This document shows positions 43,235-51,567 of a DNA stretch of 64,000 nucleotides, one piece after another. The translations under genes and the position numbers were made by a program. Positions within the stretch are counted from its first letter, which is position 1; every line of letters begins with the position of its first letter. The stretch comes from Pseudomonas putida (GTDB taxonomy: Bacteria > Pseudomonadota > Gammaproteobacteria > Pseudomonadales > Pseudomonadaceae): positions 3,348,001 through 3,412,000 of the forward strand of contig NZ_CP113097.1 in NCBI RefSeq assembly GCF_026625125.1, written 5' to 3'. The notes beneath the pieces were generated by a model. The model did no database searches and was not told the DNA's origin. It saw nothing but the letters and a program-made list of their open reading frames with translations.

Positions 43235-43999
43235 TCAGCGACCGACAAACACCGGCGCCCGCTTCTCCACGACGGCCCGGGTCGCTTCACGGGCATCCTC
43301 TGTGGCCATCAGGCGCGTACTGTAGCCCTGCTCTACCTGATAGCCCTCTTCAACCTGCATGAACTCGATCTCATTGAGCGATGCCTTGCCCATGCGCAAG
43401 CCCAGTGGGCTTTTGCTTGCGATCAGTCGAGCCAGCTCCAAGGCTCGTGACATCAAGTCCTCGTGCGCCAGAACCTCTTCTACCAAGCCAATGCGCAGCG
43501 CCTCTGCTGCATCGATCGGCAACCCGGTAAAGAACATCTTGCGCAGGTTGCCCTGCCCGATCAAACGCCCAAGGTGCGCGCCGCCACCACAGCGCCCAAC
43601 GTTGATCTCCGGCATGCTGAACTTTGCCCGCTGCGAAGCGAGGCGGATATCACAAACCGCCGCAAGGACCGTTCCGGCGCCCAACGCAGGGCCATTCACC
43701 GCAGCGATCACCGGCACTGCACACTGGCGTACCGCCGCGAAGCATTGCCGCACTACAGCCGCACGCGCAGGGTCTTCATCGACGGTCGCGGCGAGGAACT
43801 CGTGCAGATCAAGGCCGGCACAGAAGGCCCGATCACCGGCGGCGGTAAAAATCACGCAATTGACCGACGGGTCATCACCCAGCCGGGTGAACAATTCGCC
43901 GATAGCCTGGTAGTGGGCCAGGGTGATTGCGTTCACCGGCGCACGGTCCAGCGTGACTACCGCCACGCCATCGTTGATCTCAAGCTTCAAGTCTTGCAT
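43235..43999 (-). CDS. Enoyl-CoA hydratase/isomerase family protein with altered active site
   Basis: A 254-residue crotonase-fold enzyme acting on acyl-CoA thioesters. The oxyanion strands are FCAGLDLHEFL and NGPALGAGTVLAAVCD. In classic hydratases the second segment reads GGGCELA with a catalytic glutamate; here it reads GAGTVLA, so that Glu is absent, while the second Glu is kept in SMPEINVG. Such single-Glu crotonases are often isomerases, decarboxylases or C-C hydrolases rather than hydratases. The start ATG lies in a TGATG with the amidohydrolase stop; a GTG one codon earlier is less likely. Last gene of the GntR-led operon. Confidence 0.88.
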   Translation of the reverse strand: MQDLKLEINDGVAVVTLDRAPVNAITLAHYQAIGELFTRLGDDPSVNCVIFTAAGDRAFCAGLDLHEFLAATVDEDPARAAVVRQCFAAVRQCAVPVIAAVNGPALGAGTVLAAVCDIRLASQRAKFSMPEINVGRCGGGAHLGRLIGQGNLRKMFFTGLPIDAAEALRIGLVEEVLAHEDLMSRALELARLIASKSPLGLRMGKASLNEIEFMQVEEGYQVEQGYSTRLMATEDAREATRAVVEKRAPVFVGR

Positions 44000-44886
44000 C
44001 ACACGCTTCCTTCACTATCGAAACCGAAAAGATGGGCAGGGTTGTCCACCAGAATCTGACGAATGAGTGCATCGTCCCCTACCCAGTTCATGAACACGTC
44101 CAGCAACTGCCCAACATCCGGCGATTGCTCAGCCATGCGCACAAAGGGCCAGTCAGATCCCCACAGCAATCTGTCTGGCCGCTTGTTCACCAAGGCCTGA
44201 TGAAATGGCTGCAGCTCGTCGTACGCAGGCGACTGCCGGGACACGCGGCACAGCGACAGCTTCGTCCAGACCTGGCCACTTTCGAACAGGCTCAAAAAGC
44301 GCTGGAAGGCCACCCCTTCGACACCTGCCGCCACATCGAACTGCCCCATGTGATCGAACACGATCGGCATGTCGAGGTCCCTGATCGATTCAAAGACACC
44401 CGGGCAGTCCTGGGCCTTAGCCCAGATATGAGCGTGCCAGCCCCGCTCACGCATGCGTGGGGCCAATTGGCGCAGCGTATCAACGCCAATGCTGCCTGCG
44501 TAGCGTTTGCCACTGCTGGGGTCGAGCATCTCAATGAAGCGCAACCCGCGTACACCCGCTCGATGCAGAGCATCAAGGGAGGCATCGCTGATGCCCGCAT
44601 CGGCTACGGCAATACCTCGCGCCCGGCCAGCCAGCTCACCAAGGGCATTGACCAGGGCGCGAGTATCGGTGCCGTAAGGTGCCGGTTGAACGAGCACGCC
44701 CCTGTCCAGTCCGACGCTGTCCAGCATCTTTTGATAAACCCCAGGCGCCGCCAACGGGATGGCATACGTGGCCGGGCCAGGGGGAAAGGTGTCGAGCGGG
44801 CCGAATACGTGGCTGTGCACGTCACATGCGCCCGCTGGCACGCCTCGAGCAGTGTGCACAGGCATGCGCGGTTCGATCGTGTCCAT
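43999..44886 (-). CDS. Amidohydrolase (TIM-barrel, PDC-lactonase/LigI-like)
   Basis: 295 residues of the amidohydrolase-2 family. Metal-binding residues appear in CDVHSHVFGP (His-x-His), HAHIWAK and FDHMGQFD, with the terminal Asp in LLWGSDWPF. Relatives hydrolyse lactones or ring-opened dicarboxylates, such as 2-pyrone-4,6-dicarboxylate lactonase, or decarboxylate. A frame 26 codons longer exists, but the ATG at 44886 sits in a TGATG with the preceding gene. The neighbour is a CMD-family protein, so a lactone or muconolactone-like intermediate is plausible. The reaction is inferred, not shown. Confidence 0.85.
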   Translation of the reverse strand: MDTIEPRMPVHTARGVPAGACDVHSHVFGPLDTFPPGPATYAIPLAAPGVYQKMLDSVGLDRGVLVQPAPYGTDTRALVNALGELAGRARGIAVADAGISDASLDALHRAGVRGLRFIEMLDPSSGKRYAGSIGVDTLRQLAPRMRERGWHAHIWAKAQDCPGVFESIRDLDMPIVFDHMGQFDVAAGVEGVAFQRFLSLFESGQVWTKLSLCRVSRQSPAYDELQPFHQALVNKRPDRLLWGSDWPFVRMAEQSPDVGQLLDVFMNWVGDDALIRQILVDNPAHLFGFDSEGSV

Positions 44887-45527
44887 CAGCGCTCTCCCAT
44901 CGCAGGGTGTGCGCCAGCCTGAAGAACAGCCGGCGCAGGCTCTGTCAGACGCGGTAAACCGCACTGGGTATCGGTTACCACGTGCAGTGGCGAATTGACC
45001 TCATCGGGCAGCGGAATACGGTGCACGTTCAGTGTCATGGCAACCAGCGTGTAGTAGCCGATCACCGATGACAATTCGACCACGCCCACCGTCCCCCAGC
45101 GCTGATGAATCCGCTCGTACACATCTTCCTGGACGTCGCCATGAAGCTGCATCTGTCGGGTGAAGGTATAAATGTCCCAGGACTCCGGGTCTTCGAAAAC
45201 CGGCGCCTCACCCGCTGCGATCGCCTCGATGACCGTACTCTGCAACCCGGCTTTGGCCGCGTCATCGGCGTGAATATGCCATTCCAACTGCCCATTCCAG
45301 CGGCGAGCAGTCACCAGGATCGCCAGCTCACTCAGGCGTTTGGGCAACACCGTGTCGTAACGCAGTACTTCCCCCAGGCGCTGCCAGCGGTCAGCCAGCA
45401 CCGGGTTATGCATGGCAGCCCGCAAAGGCCCCACAAGACGCCCGCGAGGGCCGCGGACAACCGCTTCATAAACCTCAGCCTGCGCCTCGGACATGGTGCG
45501 GGCATCGAACAACGGAATTCTGGCCAT
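44886..45527 (-). CDS. Carboxymuconolactone decarboxylase family protein
   Basis: 213 residues of the AhpD/CMD helical fold. Core: LSELAILVTARRWNGQLEWHIHADDAAKAGL (about 67-97, read in two parts), with Glu and two His where CMD enzymes have their catalytic site, and no CxxC, so it is not a peroxidase-type AhpD. The tail GVVELSSVIGYYTLVAMTLN also fits. Members decarboxylate or rearrange lactone or keto-acid intermediates of aromatic degradation. It is three bases after the CaiB gene and coupled (TGATG) to the amidohydrolase, so they are made together. Confidence 0.85.
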   Translation of the reverse strand: MARIPLFDARTMSEAQAEVYEAVVRGPRGRLVGPLRAAMHNPVLADRWQRLGEVLRYDTVLPKRLSELAILVTARRWNGQLEWHIHADDAAKAGLQSTVIEAIAAGEAPVFEDPESWDIYTFTRQMQLHGDVQEDVYERIHQRWGTVGVVELSSVIGYYTLVAMTLNVHRIPLPDEVNSPLHVVTDTQCGLPRLTEPAPAVLQAGAHPAMGER

Positions 45528-45530
45528 GAC

Positions 45531-46742
45531 TCACTCCTGCGAGACGGCGGATGGGACATCTAGCTTGATGCCAAGCTCACGCAACACCTCAGCCGTGTGC
45601 TCGCCCAACAGGGGCGGTGCACGGTTGAAATCCAGGCTGGAATTGCGCATGCGGATCGGACTGACCACTTGCGGAACCACGCCTGCCAGGGGGTGGGGAA
45701 GCTCGCGCAGCATTTCTCGTGCCTGGACCTGCTCGTCGGCGAATACCATGGGCACCGTATTGATCGGGCCGCACGGCACTTTTGCGGCTTCCAGCGCGCG
45801 CAGCCATTCCTGCAGCGGGCGTTCAGCAAACCGCTCGCAGATGAGGTGCAGCAAGGAAGGCAGGTTGTCGACCCGCGCCTGATTGGTGGCATAGAGTGGA
45901 TCGTCGGCCAGTGCTGGCTCTGCAATGACTTCGCAGAAGCGCCGGAATTGCCCATCGTTGCCCACTGCCAGAACGATATGGCCATCAGCGCACTTGAATA
46001 CGTCTTGTGGCTGGATGTTCGGATGGCGATTGCCAGCGCGCTGCGGGGTCTTACCGGATACCAGGTGGTTCATGGCCTGGTTCGCCAGTACCGCCGTCTG
46101 TACATCCAGCATGGCCAGGTCGATGTAATCGCCCTCACCGGTACGGTCGCGGTGGGCCAATGCAGCCAGAACCGCTACGGTGGCATACATGCCAGTCATG
46201 ATGTCGACAATCGGGATGCCGACTTTCTGCGGGCCACCACCAGGGAGGTCATCTCGCTCCCCTGTCACGCTCATCAAGCCACCCATGGCCTGAATCATGA
46301 AGTCGTATGCGGCGTTGTCACGCTTGGGGCCGGTTTGACCGAACCCGGTGATGGAGCAGTAGATGATATCGGGCTTTACCGCTTTAAGATCATCGTAACC
46401 AAGCCCGTAGCGGCTCAAGGTACCGACCTTGAAGTTCTCCAGGACGATATCCGACGCGGCAGCGAGTTCCCTGACCACCTGCTGCCCTGCCGGGTCCGCG
46501 AGGTCGACGGTGACCGAACGTTTGCCACGGTTCACGCAGAGGTAGTAGCCGGCTTCTTTCGTCGCGTTGCCTGCTTTGTCTTTTAGGAAGGGAGGCCCCC
46601 ACGTACGGGTGTCATCACCGACGTCGGGGCGCTCGACTTTGATTACATCAGCGCCAAGGTCAGCCAGAACCTGCCCCGACCAAGGGCCTGCCATGATCCG
46701 GCTCAGATCGAGAACACGGATATGTGAAAGTGGACCTGCCAT
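45531..46742 (-). CDS. CaiB/BaiF family (class III) CoA-transferase
   Basis: 403 residues, the usual length. It moves CoA from a donor thioester to an organic acid, giving the acyl-CoA that the downstream hydratase works on. Family marks: LSHIRVLDLSRIMAGPWSGQ at the N-terminus, NRGKRSVTVDL, NFKVGTLSRYGLGYDDL, and the catalytic Asp in IDLAMLDVQTA near 180. A longer frame extends 20 codons upstream into the GST gene, but MAGPLSHIRV is the family start and lies 16 bases after the GST stop. It is the committed activating step proposed for this cluster. Confidence 0.92.
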   Translation of the reverse strand: MAGPLSHIRVLDLSRIMAGPWSGQVLADLGADVIKVERPDVGDDTRTWGPPFLKDKAGNATKEAGYYLCVNRGKRSVTVDLADPAGQQVVRELAAASDIVLENFKVGTLSRYGLGYDDLKAVKPDIIYCSITGFGQTGPKRDNAAYDFMIQAMGGLMSVTGERDDLPGGGPQKVGIPIVDIMTGMYATVAVLAALAHRDRTGEGDYIDLAMLDVQTAVLANQAMNHLVSGKTPQRAGNRHPNIQPQDVFKCADGHIVLAVGNDGQFRRFCEVIAEPALADDPLYATNQARVDNLPSLLHLICERFAERPLQEWLRALEAAKVPCGPINTVPMVFADEQVQAREMLRELPHPLAGVVPQVVSPIRMRNSSLDFNRAPPLLGEHTAEVLRELGIKLDVPSAVSQE

Positions 46743-46758
46743 GTTATGGACTCCAGAA

Positions 46759-47439
46759 TTAGATGGCGCTGGGCGCATTGTCATCACGAATCGCGGTCGC
46801 AACTACGGAGGGTCGCGACTGAAACTGCTGATACCAGTGCGCCAGAGCCGGGTGCCCAGGGCGCCAATCGATGAATGCCCAGCGAAAATCCAGCTGGCCG
46901 AGCGCACAACCGATAGCGATATGACCTAGCCCGAAAGGTGCAGCTTCAAGCTCTGCAGCCTGGGCTTCCAGGGCCGCGAGCACGGCTTTGCATTTCAAGT
47001 TGAATGCATGAAGAAAGGGATCTTCTGGCCAGTCGTAGGGCAAGCCACGGTCGATATACCAATTGCGCCACAGCAACAGCACATCGATGAAACCGTCGCC
47101 CAGCGCTTGCCAGGTCATGGCTTGCAGATACTGATTACGATCCACTGGGACCAGCCTGGCGCCACTGTGAAGGCCGTCGAGAAAATCACAGATGACGCGC
47201 GAGTCGTAGAGTTTGCGGCCATCTGCCAACAGCAGCGTCGGAATCTTGTTCAAAGGGTTATCGTGCATGACCTGCTCATTGAGCTGATTCATACCCACGA
47301 CATTTCGCACGCAGGTGACGCGGTCGAGAAGACCCGTTTCGTGCAGTACGATCATCACCTTGCGTACGAACGGCGAGCGAGGCGACCAGTGCAGCGTCAT
47401 TGCTTCGCTTGCACTGCGGGAAGAAGAGGCAAAGGTCAC
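46759..47439 (-). CDS. Glutathione S-transferase family protein (first paralogue)
   Basis: 226 residues with an N-terminal thioredoxin-like domain (LHWSPRSPFVRKVMIVLHE, NPLNKIPTLLLADGRKLYDS) holding the glutathione-binding Pro and Ser, and a helical C-terminal domain ending AHWYQQFQSRPSV. It is paralogous to the next gene upstream in the operon; both share WSPxSPFVRKVM and GHIAIGCALG. The start is either the GTG at 47439, six bases after AGGA, or the ATG at 47400. GSTs in catabolic operons cleave ethers, isomerise maleyl compounds or remove thiol-reactive intermediates; the reaction here is unknown. Confidence 0.88.
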   Translation of the reverse strand: MTFASSSRSASEAMTLHWSPRSPFVRKVMIVLHETGLLDRVTCVRNVVGMNQLNEQVMHDNPLNKIPTLLLADGRKLYDSRVICDFLDGLHSGARLVPVDRNQYLQAMTWQALGDGFIDVLLLWRNWYIDRGLPYDWPEDPFLHAFNLKCKAVLAALEAQAAELEAAPFGLGHIAIGCALGQLDFRWAFIDWRPGHPALAHWYQQFQSRPSVVATAIRDDNAPSAI

Positions 47440-47526
47440 TTTTGATCCTATGTGCTAACTTTATGACCTTTTCAGTATAGACCTATCTGAAACGGGCTTG
47501 CCATCCCCTATCCGATGATTTTTTCC

Positions 47527-48153
47527 TCAGGCTTGAGGAGGTGCGCTCAACCGGCTGGATTCGCGAGCCTCGAAGCCTTGCTGCCACCGGGCAAGCTGGC
47601 GATAGTTGTCCCGCCACGGCAAGTCATCGAAACGAACAGCCAAGTAGCCCAGGGCGCAGCCGATCGCGATATGGCCAATACCGTACTCAACCGCGTCCAG
47701 TTGCGCGACTTCGTGCTCCAGCAACTGCAGGGTCGACGCGAGCTTGAGCGCGGAGGCCTTCAGAAAGTCCTGTTGCTGTTGAGCCTCGGGCCGCTCACGC
47801 TCATGCCGCCAAAGAATCAGCGTGTCACACAAACCATCCCCCAAGGCTTGCCAGCGCAGGGCCTGCCAGCGCCTGTCGGGCTGCTGCGGGTAAAGGCTCG
47901 CGCCGTTCCCCAGCGTATCGAGGTACTCACAGATCACTACAGAGTCGAACAAGACCGCGCCGTTACTCAGCTCCAGGGTAGGAATGCGCAACAACGGGTT
48001 GATAGCCAGCAGCGCGGGATTGGGCACGTGCCGTGAGACCTTGGTGCGCACGCAGCGCACCTCGTCTGCTAGCCGGTGTTCATGGATCACGCACATGACT
48101 TTGCGCACGAAGGGCGAAAGTGGCGACCAATGAAGCGTCATCATGGCAGTCAT
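47527..48153 (-). CDS. Glutathione S-transferase family protein (second paralogue)
   Basis: 208 residues, same family as the preceding entry: TLHWSPLSPFVRKVMCVIHE, NPLLRIPTLELSNGAVLFDS and GHIAIGCALGYLAVRF. Its ATG overlaps the GntR stop in an ATGA, so regulator and enzyme are coupled. The 87 bases between the two GST genes contain TATGACCTTTT, a weak relative of the proposed operator. Two tandem GSTs of different sequence suggest either a heterodimer or two successive glutathione-dependent steps; sequence alone does not decide. Confidence 0.88.
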   Translation of the reverse strand: MTAMMTLHWSPLSPFVRKVMCVIHEHRLADEVRCVRTKVSRHVPNPALLAINPLLRIPTLELSNGAVLFDSVVICEYLDTLGNGASLYPQQPDRRWQALRWQALGDGLCDTLILWRHERERPEAQQQQDFLKASALKLASTLQLLEHEVAQLDAVEYGIGHIAIGCALGYLAVRFDDLPWRDNYRQLARWQQGFEARESSRLSAPPQA

Positions 48154-48911
48154 ACGCTGACCTTGACGTCGAGCCTGACCACGTCTCCTCGGTACACGCC
48201 ATCCCCGACAAAGACCAACCGCCCTTGGTCATCTATCGCAGACCGATAACAATAGGCGACCGGTGCATTGAGCGGGATCTCCAGCGCTTCTGCCGTCGCA
48301 AGGTCCGCTGTACCAATGGTAATCGTCTGGTGCACCTCCTTGAGCGTCAGGCCGGGCAGGTCCTTGAGGATTCGCAAGGTGGTGTGGGTTTCGAGCAGTT
48401 TCGCCGGAATCTTGCGCACCAGCCGCGAGTCGATGAATGCGTTACCAATGTAATACGGTTTGCCTTCGCGCAGATGGCGACGCCGCCAGCACCGGTATTC
48501 CGGCGCCATTTCACCGATTTTGTGCTGCACGTTTACAGGCTGGGCCTTGACGTCGAAAGACAACACCTCTGTCGTGACCCCTTCCGGTGAGAGCAGAAGG
48601 CCCGACCAGTCAGTGGGCACTTCACACCACATCTGCTCTTGTGGCTGCTGAATGACGAAGGTGCCCTTGGCACGGAAACGACGTATCAGCTTGTCCTCTT
48701 CGAGGATGTCCAGTGCCTGCCGAACAGTTGCGCGAGCCACACTGCACTCCGCTGCCAGGTCATCCACCGTGGGAATCTGCCCCCCCACCGGCCACAACCC
48801 CTGCTCGATCCTGCGGCGGAATAAAGTGGCTAGCTGAATGTAACGGGCCACACCACTACGGCTGAAATCAATGCCTGACTTGCTGGCCAATGCATCTAGG
48901 TCTTTCATCAA
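48150..48911 (-). CDS. GntR/HutC-family transcriptional regulator of the catabolic cluster
   Basis: 253 residues. N-terminal winged helix (about 20-90: YIQLATLFRRRIEQGLWPVG, IPTVDDLAAECSVARATVRQ, ALDILEEDKLIRRFRAKGTF) and a C-terminal UTRA effector domain (YRCWRRRHLREGKPYYIGN, then LTLKEVHQTITIGTAD), the HutC subgroup, usually repressors released by a pathway intermediate. It heads the minus-strand operon and is divergent from the 3-hydroxyacyl-CoA dehydrogenase gene across a gap containing AGGTCA-N6-TGACCT. The same core recurs between the transporter and porin genes, so it probably controls both blocks and itself. Confidence 0.88.
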   Translation of the reverse strand: MMKDLDALASKSGIDFSRSGVARYIQLATLFRRRIEQGLWPVGGQIPTVDDLAAECSVARATVRQALDILEEDKLIRRFRAKGTFVIQQPQEQMWCEVPTDWSGLLLSPEGVTTEVLSFDVKAQPVNVQHKIGEMAPEYRCWRRRHLREGKPYYIGNAFIDSRLVRKIPAKLLETHTTLRILKDLPGLTLKEVHQTITIGTADLATAEALEIPLNAPVAYCYRSAIDDQGRLVFVGDGVYRGDVVRLDVKVSV

Positions 48912-49017
48912 TTCGTCTCATCTGTGAGCCCCGCAGGGCATGCCTTGATCGCGCGCCGTCAGTATCGCATAAACCATAGATTTGCATTATTAGCCTTTTG
49001 GGCGCAATTAATTCTAT

Positions 49018-49035
49018 AGGTCATCCTATTGACCT
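49018..49035. promoter_or_regulatory. Probable GntR operator before the dehydrogenase gene
   Basis: AGGTCA-TCCTAT-TGACCT, a perfect 6-base dyad with a 6-base centre, overlapping CCTATTGACC that is shared with the repeat at 40843-40898. TTGACC at 49029-49034 could be the -35 element of the plus-strand promoter. Confidence 0.65.
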
Positions 49036-49094
49036 TTTAAATCCGGTGTACGTACAGTAGCGCCATCATTCGCACTGTTACACGGATATCACGT

Positions 49095-50618
49095 ATGAGT
49101 ACCGCACTGAGCACAGCAGCTAGCATCGGCATCATAGGAGCAGGCACGATGGGTGCGGGCATCGTCGCGGTGGCATTACGAGCCGGGCATGCCGTGTACC
49201 TGCACGACACCCGCCAACAAGCGCTGACCCAGGGCGCCGAAAGCGTCACCTCATCGCTGGATCGATGGGTCAAGCGCGGGCACCTGACTGGCGATCAAAG
49301 GAACGAATGTCTGGCACGACTGACCCTCGCATCCGAGCTGAGCGAACTGTCTTCGTGTTCACTCGTGGTTGAAGCGATCATTGAAAGCCTGGAAATCAAG
49401 CAAGAGTTGTTCAGAGCGCTCGAAGCAGTCGTTGGCGAACACGCGATCCTGGCCAGCAACACCTCATCCATCTCGATCACGGCAATCGCGGCAACCTTGC
49501 AGAAGCCTCAGCGCATGGTCGGTATGCATTTCTTCAACCCGGCAACGGTGTTGCCGCTGGTTGAGGTGGTCAAAGGCGAAGCCACCTGCCCAACCGTCAT
49601 AGCGCAGGTCAGTGAACTTGCGATCAAGTGGGGTAAAAGCCCTGTCGAGTGCAAGTCGACGCCAGGCTTCATTGTCAACCGCGTCGCCCGGCCGTTCTAC
49701 GCCGAAGCACTGCTTGCGCTGGAGGACAGGGTTGCGCCTGCTGCGGTCATCGATGCCGCTTTGCGTGATGCAGGCGGGTTTCGTATGGGGCCGCTGGAGC
49801 TGATGGACCTGATCGGCCACGACATCAATTTTGCAGTGACGCGAAGCATCTACGACGCCTTCTTCCAAGACCCCCGCTACCGTCCTTCGCTGATCCAGCA
49901 AGCACTGGTAGACGCAGGGTGGCTGGGGCGGAAAACCGGCCGGGGCTTTTACCGATACGACCAGCCGTCGAACCCGAATGAAATGACCTTCGAACCCGCC
50001 TGCCCGGCGCCAACCCTGGTGCAGCAATTTGGCGACTTCCCTGGCGCGCAAACATTGCGGCGCTTGGCCGAGCAGCACGGATGCCGCATCGAAAGGCACA
50101 ACGGCGACGGTTATCTGATGGTCGACGGTGTGCAGGTACGCCCGTCCCTCGGAGTGACCGCTATTGAGATAGCGACCGCTCAGGCACTCGACCAGGTTGT
50201 CCTGTTCGACGCCTCCACCAATCTTGAAGCGGCTTCCCTGGTTGTGCTCAGCAGCGCAGACACCTGCAGACGCTCCTCTGTGAACAGCGCGGTCGGCTTT
50301 TTCCAGGCGCTAGGCAAGCAGGTGGTGATGATCGACGACGTGGCGGGCATGCTCGTGACACGAACGCTTTGCATGCTTGCCAACGAAGCGGCGCAAGCCG
50401 TCAGTCAAGGCATCGCCACTGCTCAGGCTGTCGACCTTGCCATGCTCAAAGGCGTCAACTATCCCGTCGGCCCGCTGACCTGGGCCGACGGTTTCGGCAG
50501 CCACAACGTGGTCACAACCCTTGACAACCTGGCCCGGGCTTACCCCGATGGCCGCTACCGCGCCAGTGCGCTGCTGCGCCGCAAGGCACTGACCAACACG
50601 CCCTGGAACCCACGCTGA
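49095..50618 (+). CDS. 3-hydroxyacyl-CoA dehydrogenase (PaaH/PaaC-like)
   Basis: 507 residues, the length of PaaH-type double-domain enzymes. NAD-binding loop IGIIGAGTMGAGIVAVALRA near 11-30, catalytic His and neighbours in MVGMHFFNPATVLPLVEVVK, VNRVARPFYAEALL, and a second C-terminal dehydrogenase domain with VGPLTWADGFG. It oxidises a 3-hydroxyacyl-CoA to the 3-oxoacyl-CoA that the thiolase cleaves. First gene of the plus-strand arm of the cluster, 14 bases before a hydratase gene, under the probable GntR operator. It could also take part in phenylacetate-type pathways, but the other paa genes are not present in this window. Confidence 0.92.
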   Translation: MSTALSTAASIGIIGAGTMGAGIVAVALRAGHAVYLHDTRQQALTQGAESVTSSLDRWVKRGHLTGDQRNECLARLTLASELSELSSCSLVVEAIIESLEIKQELFRALEAVVGEHAILASNTSSISITAIAATLQKPQRMVGMHFFNPATVLPLVEVVKGEATCPTVIAQVSELAIKWGKSPVECKSTPGFIVNRVARPFYAEALLALEDRVAPAAVIDAALRDAGGFRMGPLELMDLIGHDINFAVTRSIYDAFFQDPRYRPSLIQQALVDAGWLGRKTGRGFYRYDQPSNPNEMTFEPACPAPTLVQQFGDFPGAQTLRRLAEQHGCRIERHNGDGYLMVDGVQVRPSLGVTAIEIATAQALDQVVLFDASTNLEAASLVVLSSADTCRRSSVNSAVGFFQALGKQVVMIDDVAGMLVTRTLCMLANEAAQAVSQGIATAQAVDLAMLKGVNYPVGPLTWADGFGSHNVVTTLDNLARAYPDGRYRASALLRRKALTNTPWNPR

Positions 50619-50631
50619 ATAGAGCCCGCAA

Positions 50632-51411
50632 ATGCCTTCAACAAACCCAGTTCACCAGCAAATTCATCCAGATGGCTACGCCATCATTACCCTCGACCGG
50701 CCTGAGCGTCGCAACGCCCTGAACCTGGAAATCAAACACCTGCTCGCCGAGGCCGTAGCGACGCTGGCAGGCGACCCACGCGTTCATGCATTGGTGATCA
50801 CCGGTGCCGGTGGCTACTTCGTCGCTGGGACAGATATCGCCGAGATGCGTGACATGACCCCCACTCAACACACGGCCCTGCAAACGGGGCGCTTGTTCGA
50901 AGTCGTCGACCGCTGCAAAAAGCCTGTGATCGCCGCAGTTGAAGGGTACGCCTTGGGGGGCGGCTGCGAGCTTGCCTTGGCGTGCGACATCATCATTGCC
51001 TCGCGAACGGCGCGTCTGGGTCAGCCGGAAATCAACGTTGGCATCATGCCAGGCGCGGGCGGTACTCAGCGCTTACTGCGTACTATCGGCAAGTATCGGA
51101 CAGCGTTGCTGACTCTCACAGGTGAACCTCTCACCGCTGAACAGGCTTTCAATGCCGGCATGCTTTCAGAAGTGTGCGACGAGGGGGCTGCATTGCAGCG
51201 CGCGTGTGCAATCGCAGCGCGTATCGCCGGTCAGCCGCCCCTGGCCGTGTTGGCAATCAAGGAACTGTTGTCGACCGGTGAGGATGCGCCTTTGCATGGC
51301 ATGTTGAAGCTTGAGAGAAGCGCGTTCGTGCAACTGTTCGACAGCGAGGACCAGAAAGAAGGCATGACCGCCTTCCTGGAAAAACGCAAGCCAACTTATC
51401 GCGGGCGCTAA
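50632..51411 (+). CDS. Enoyl-CoA hydratase (crotonase)
   Basis: 259 residues with a full crotonase active site: YFVAGTDIAEMRDM, GYALGGGCELALACD (first Glu) and GQPEINVGIMPGAGGTQRL (second Glu), so hydration of a trans-2-enoyl-CoA is expected, unlike the altered paralogue at 43235-43999. The C-terminus EKRKPTYRGR is typical. Together with the dehydrogenase just upstream and the thiolase at the far side it completes a beta-oxidation turn. It starts 14 bases after the dehydrogenase stop and ends directly before a decayed prlF fragment. Confidence 0.92.
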   Translation: MPSTNPVHQQIHPDGYAIITLDRPERRNALNLEIKHLLAEAVATLAGDPRVHALVITGAGGYFVAGTDIAEMRDMTPTQHTALQTGRLFEVVDRCKKPVIAAVEGYALGGGCELALACDIIIASRTARLGQPEINVGIMPGAGGTQRLLRTIGKYRTALLTLTGEPLTAEQAFNAGMLSEVCDEGAALQRACAIAARIAGQPPLAVLAIKELLSTGEDAPLHGMLKLERSAFVQLFDSEDQKEGMTAFLEKRKPTYRGR

Positions 51412-51420
51412 TGCCGGCTG

Positions 51421-51514
51421 CACTGGTGGCAGGATCGCATTCGGCCTAAGCGCGGGGGAGTCGTTGCCAGCCGCGTAGACGCCGCCCATGAAGCCCCTGG
51501 CATCGGTGCATTCC
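51421..51514 (+). pseudogene. Decayed fragment of a third prlF antitoxin gene
   Basis: About 90 bases align with the middle of both prlF copies: GGTGGCAGGATCGCATTCGG against the GGTGGCAAGATTGCATTCGA of copy 1, then CAGCCGCGTAGA, and CATCGGTGCATTCC, in the same orientation. Identity is roughly 80 percent by eye, with indels that break the frame. Neither the N-terminal part nor a toxin fragment is seen. It sits ten bases after the hydratase stop, at the edge of the catabolic block. Confidence 0.75.
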
Positions 51515-51567
51515 GCCACCCACCCGCAACGAGCTGCACAGCCGCAAACAATAGTTAATATTTATAG

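Noticed and set aside
49095..51411. Phenylacetate (paa) catabolic operon
   Set aside because: Only hydratase and dehydrogenase resemble Paa enzymes; no PaaK ligase or PaaABCDE epoxidase is in the window.
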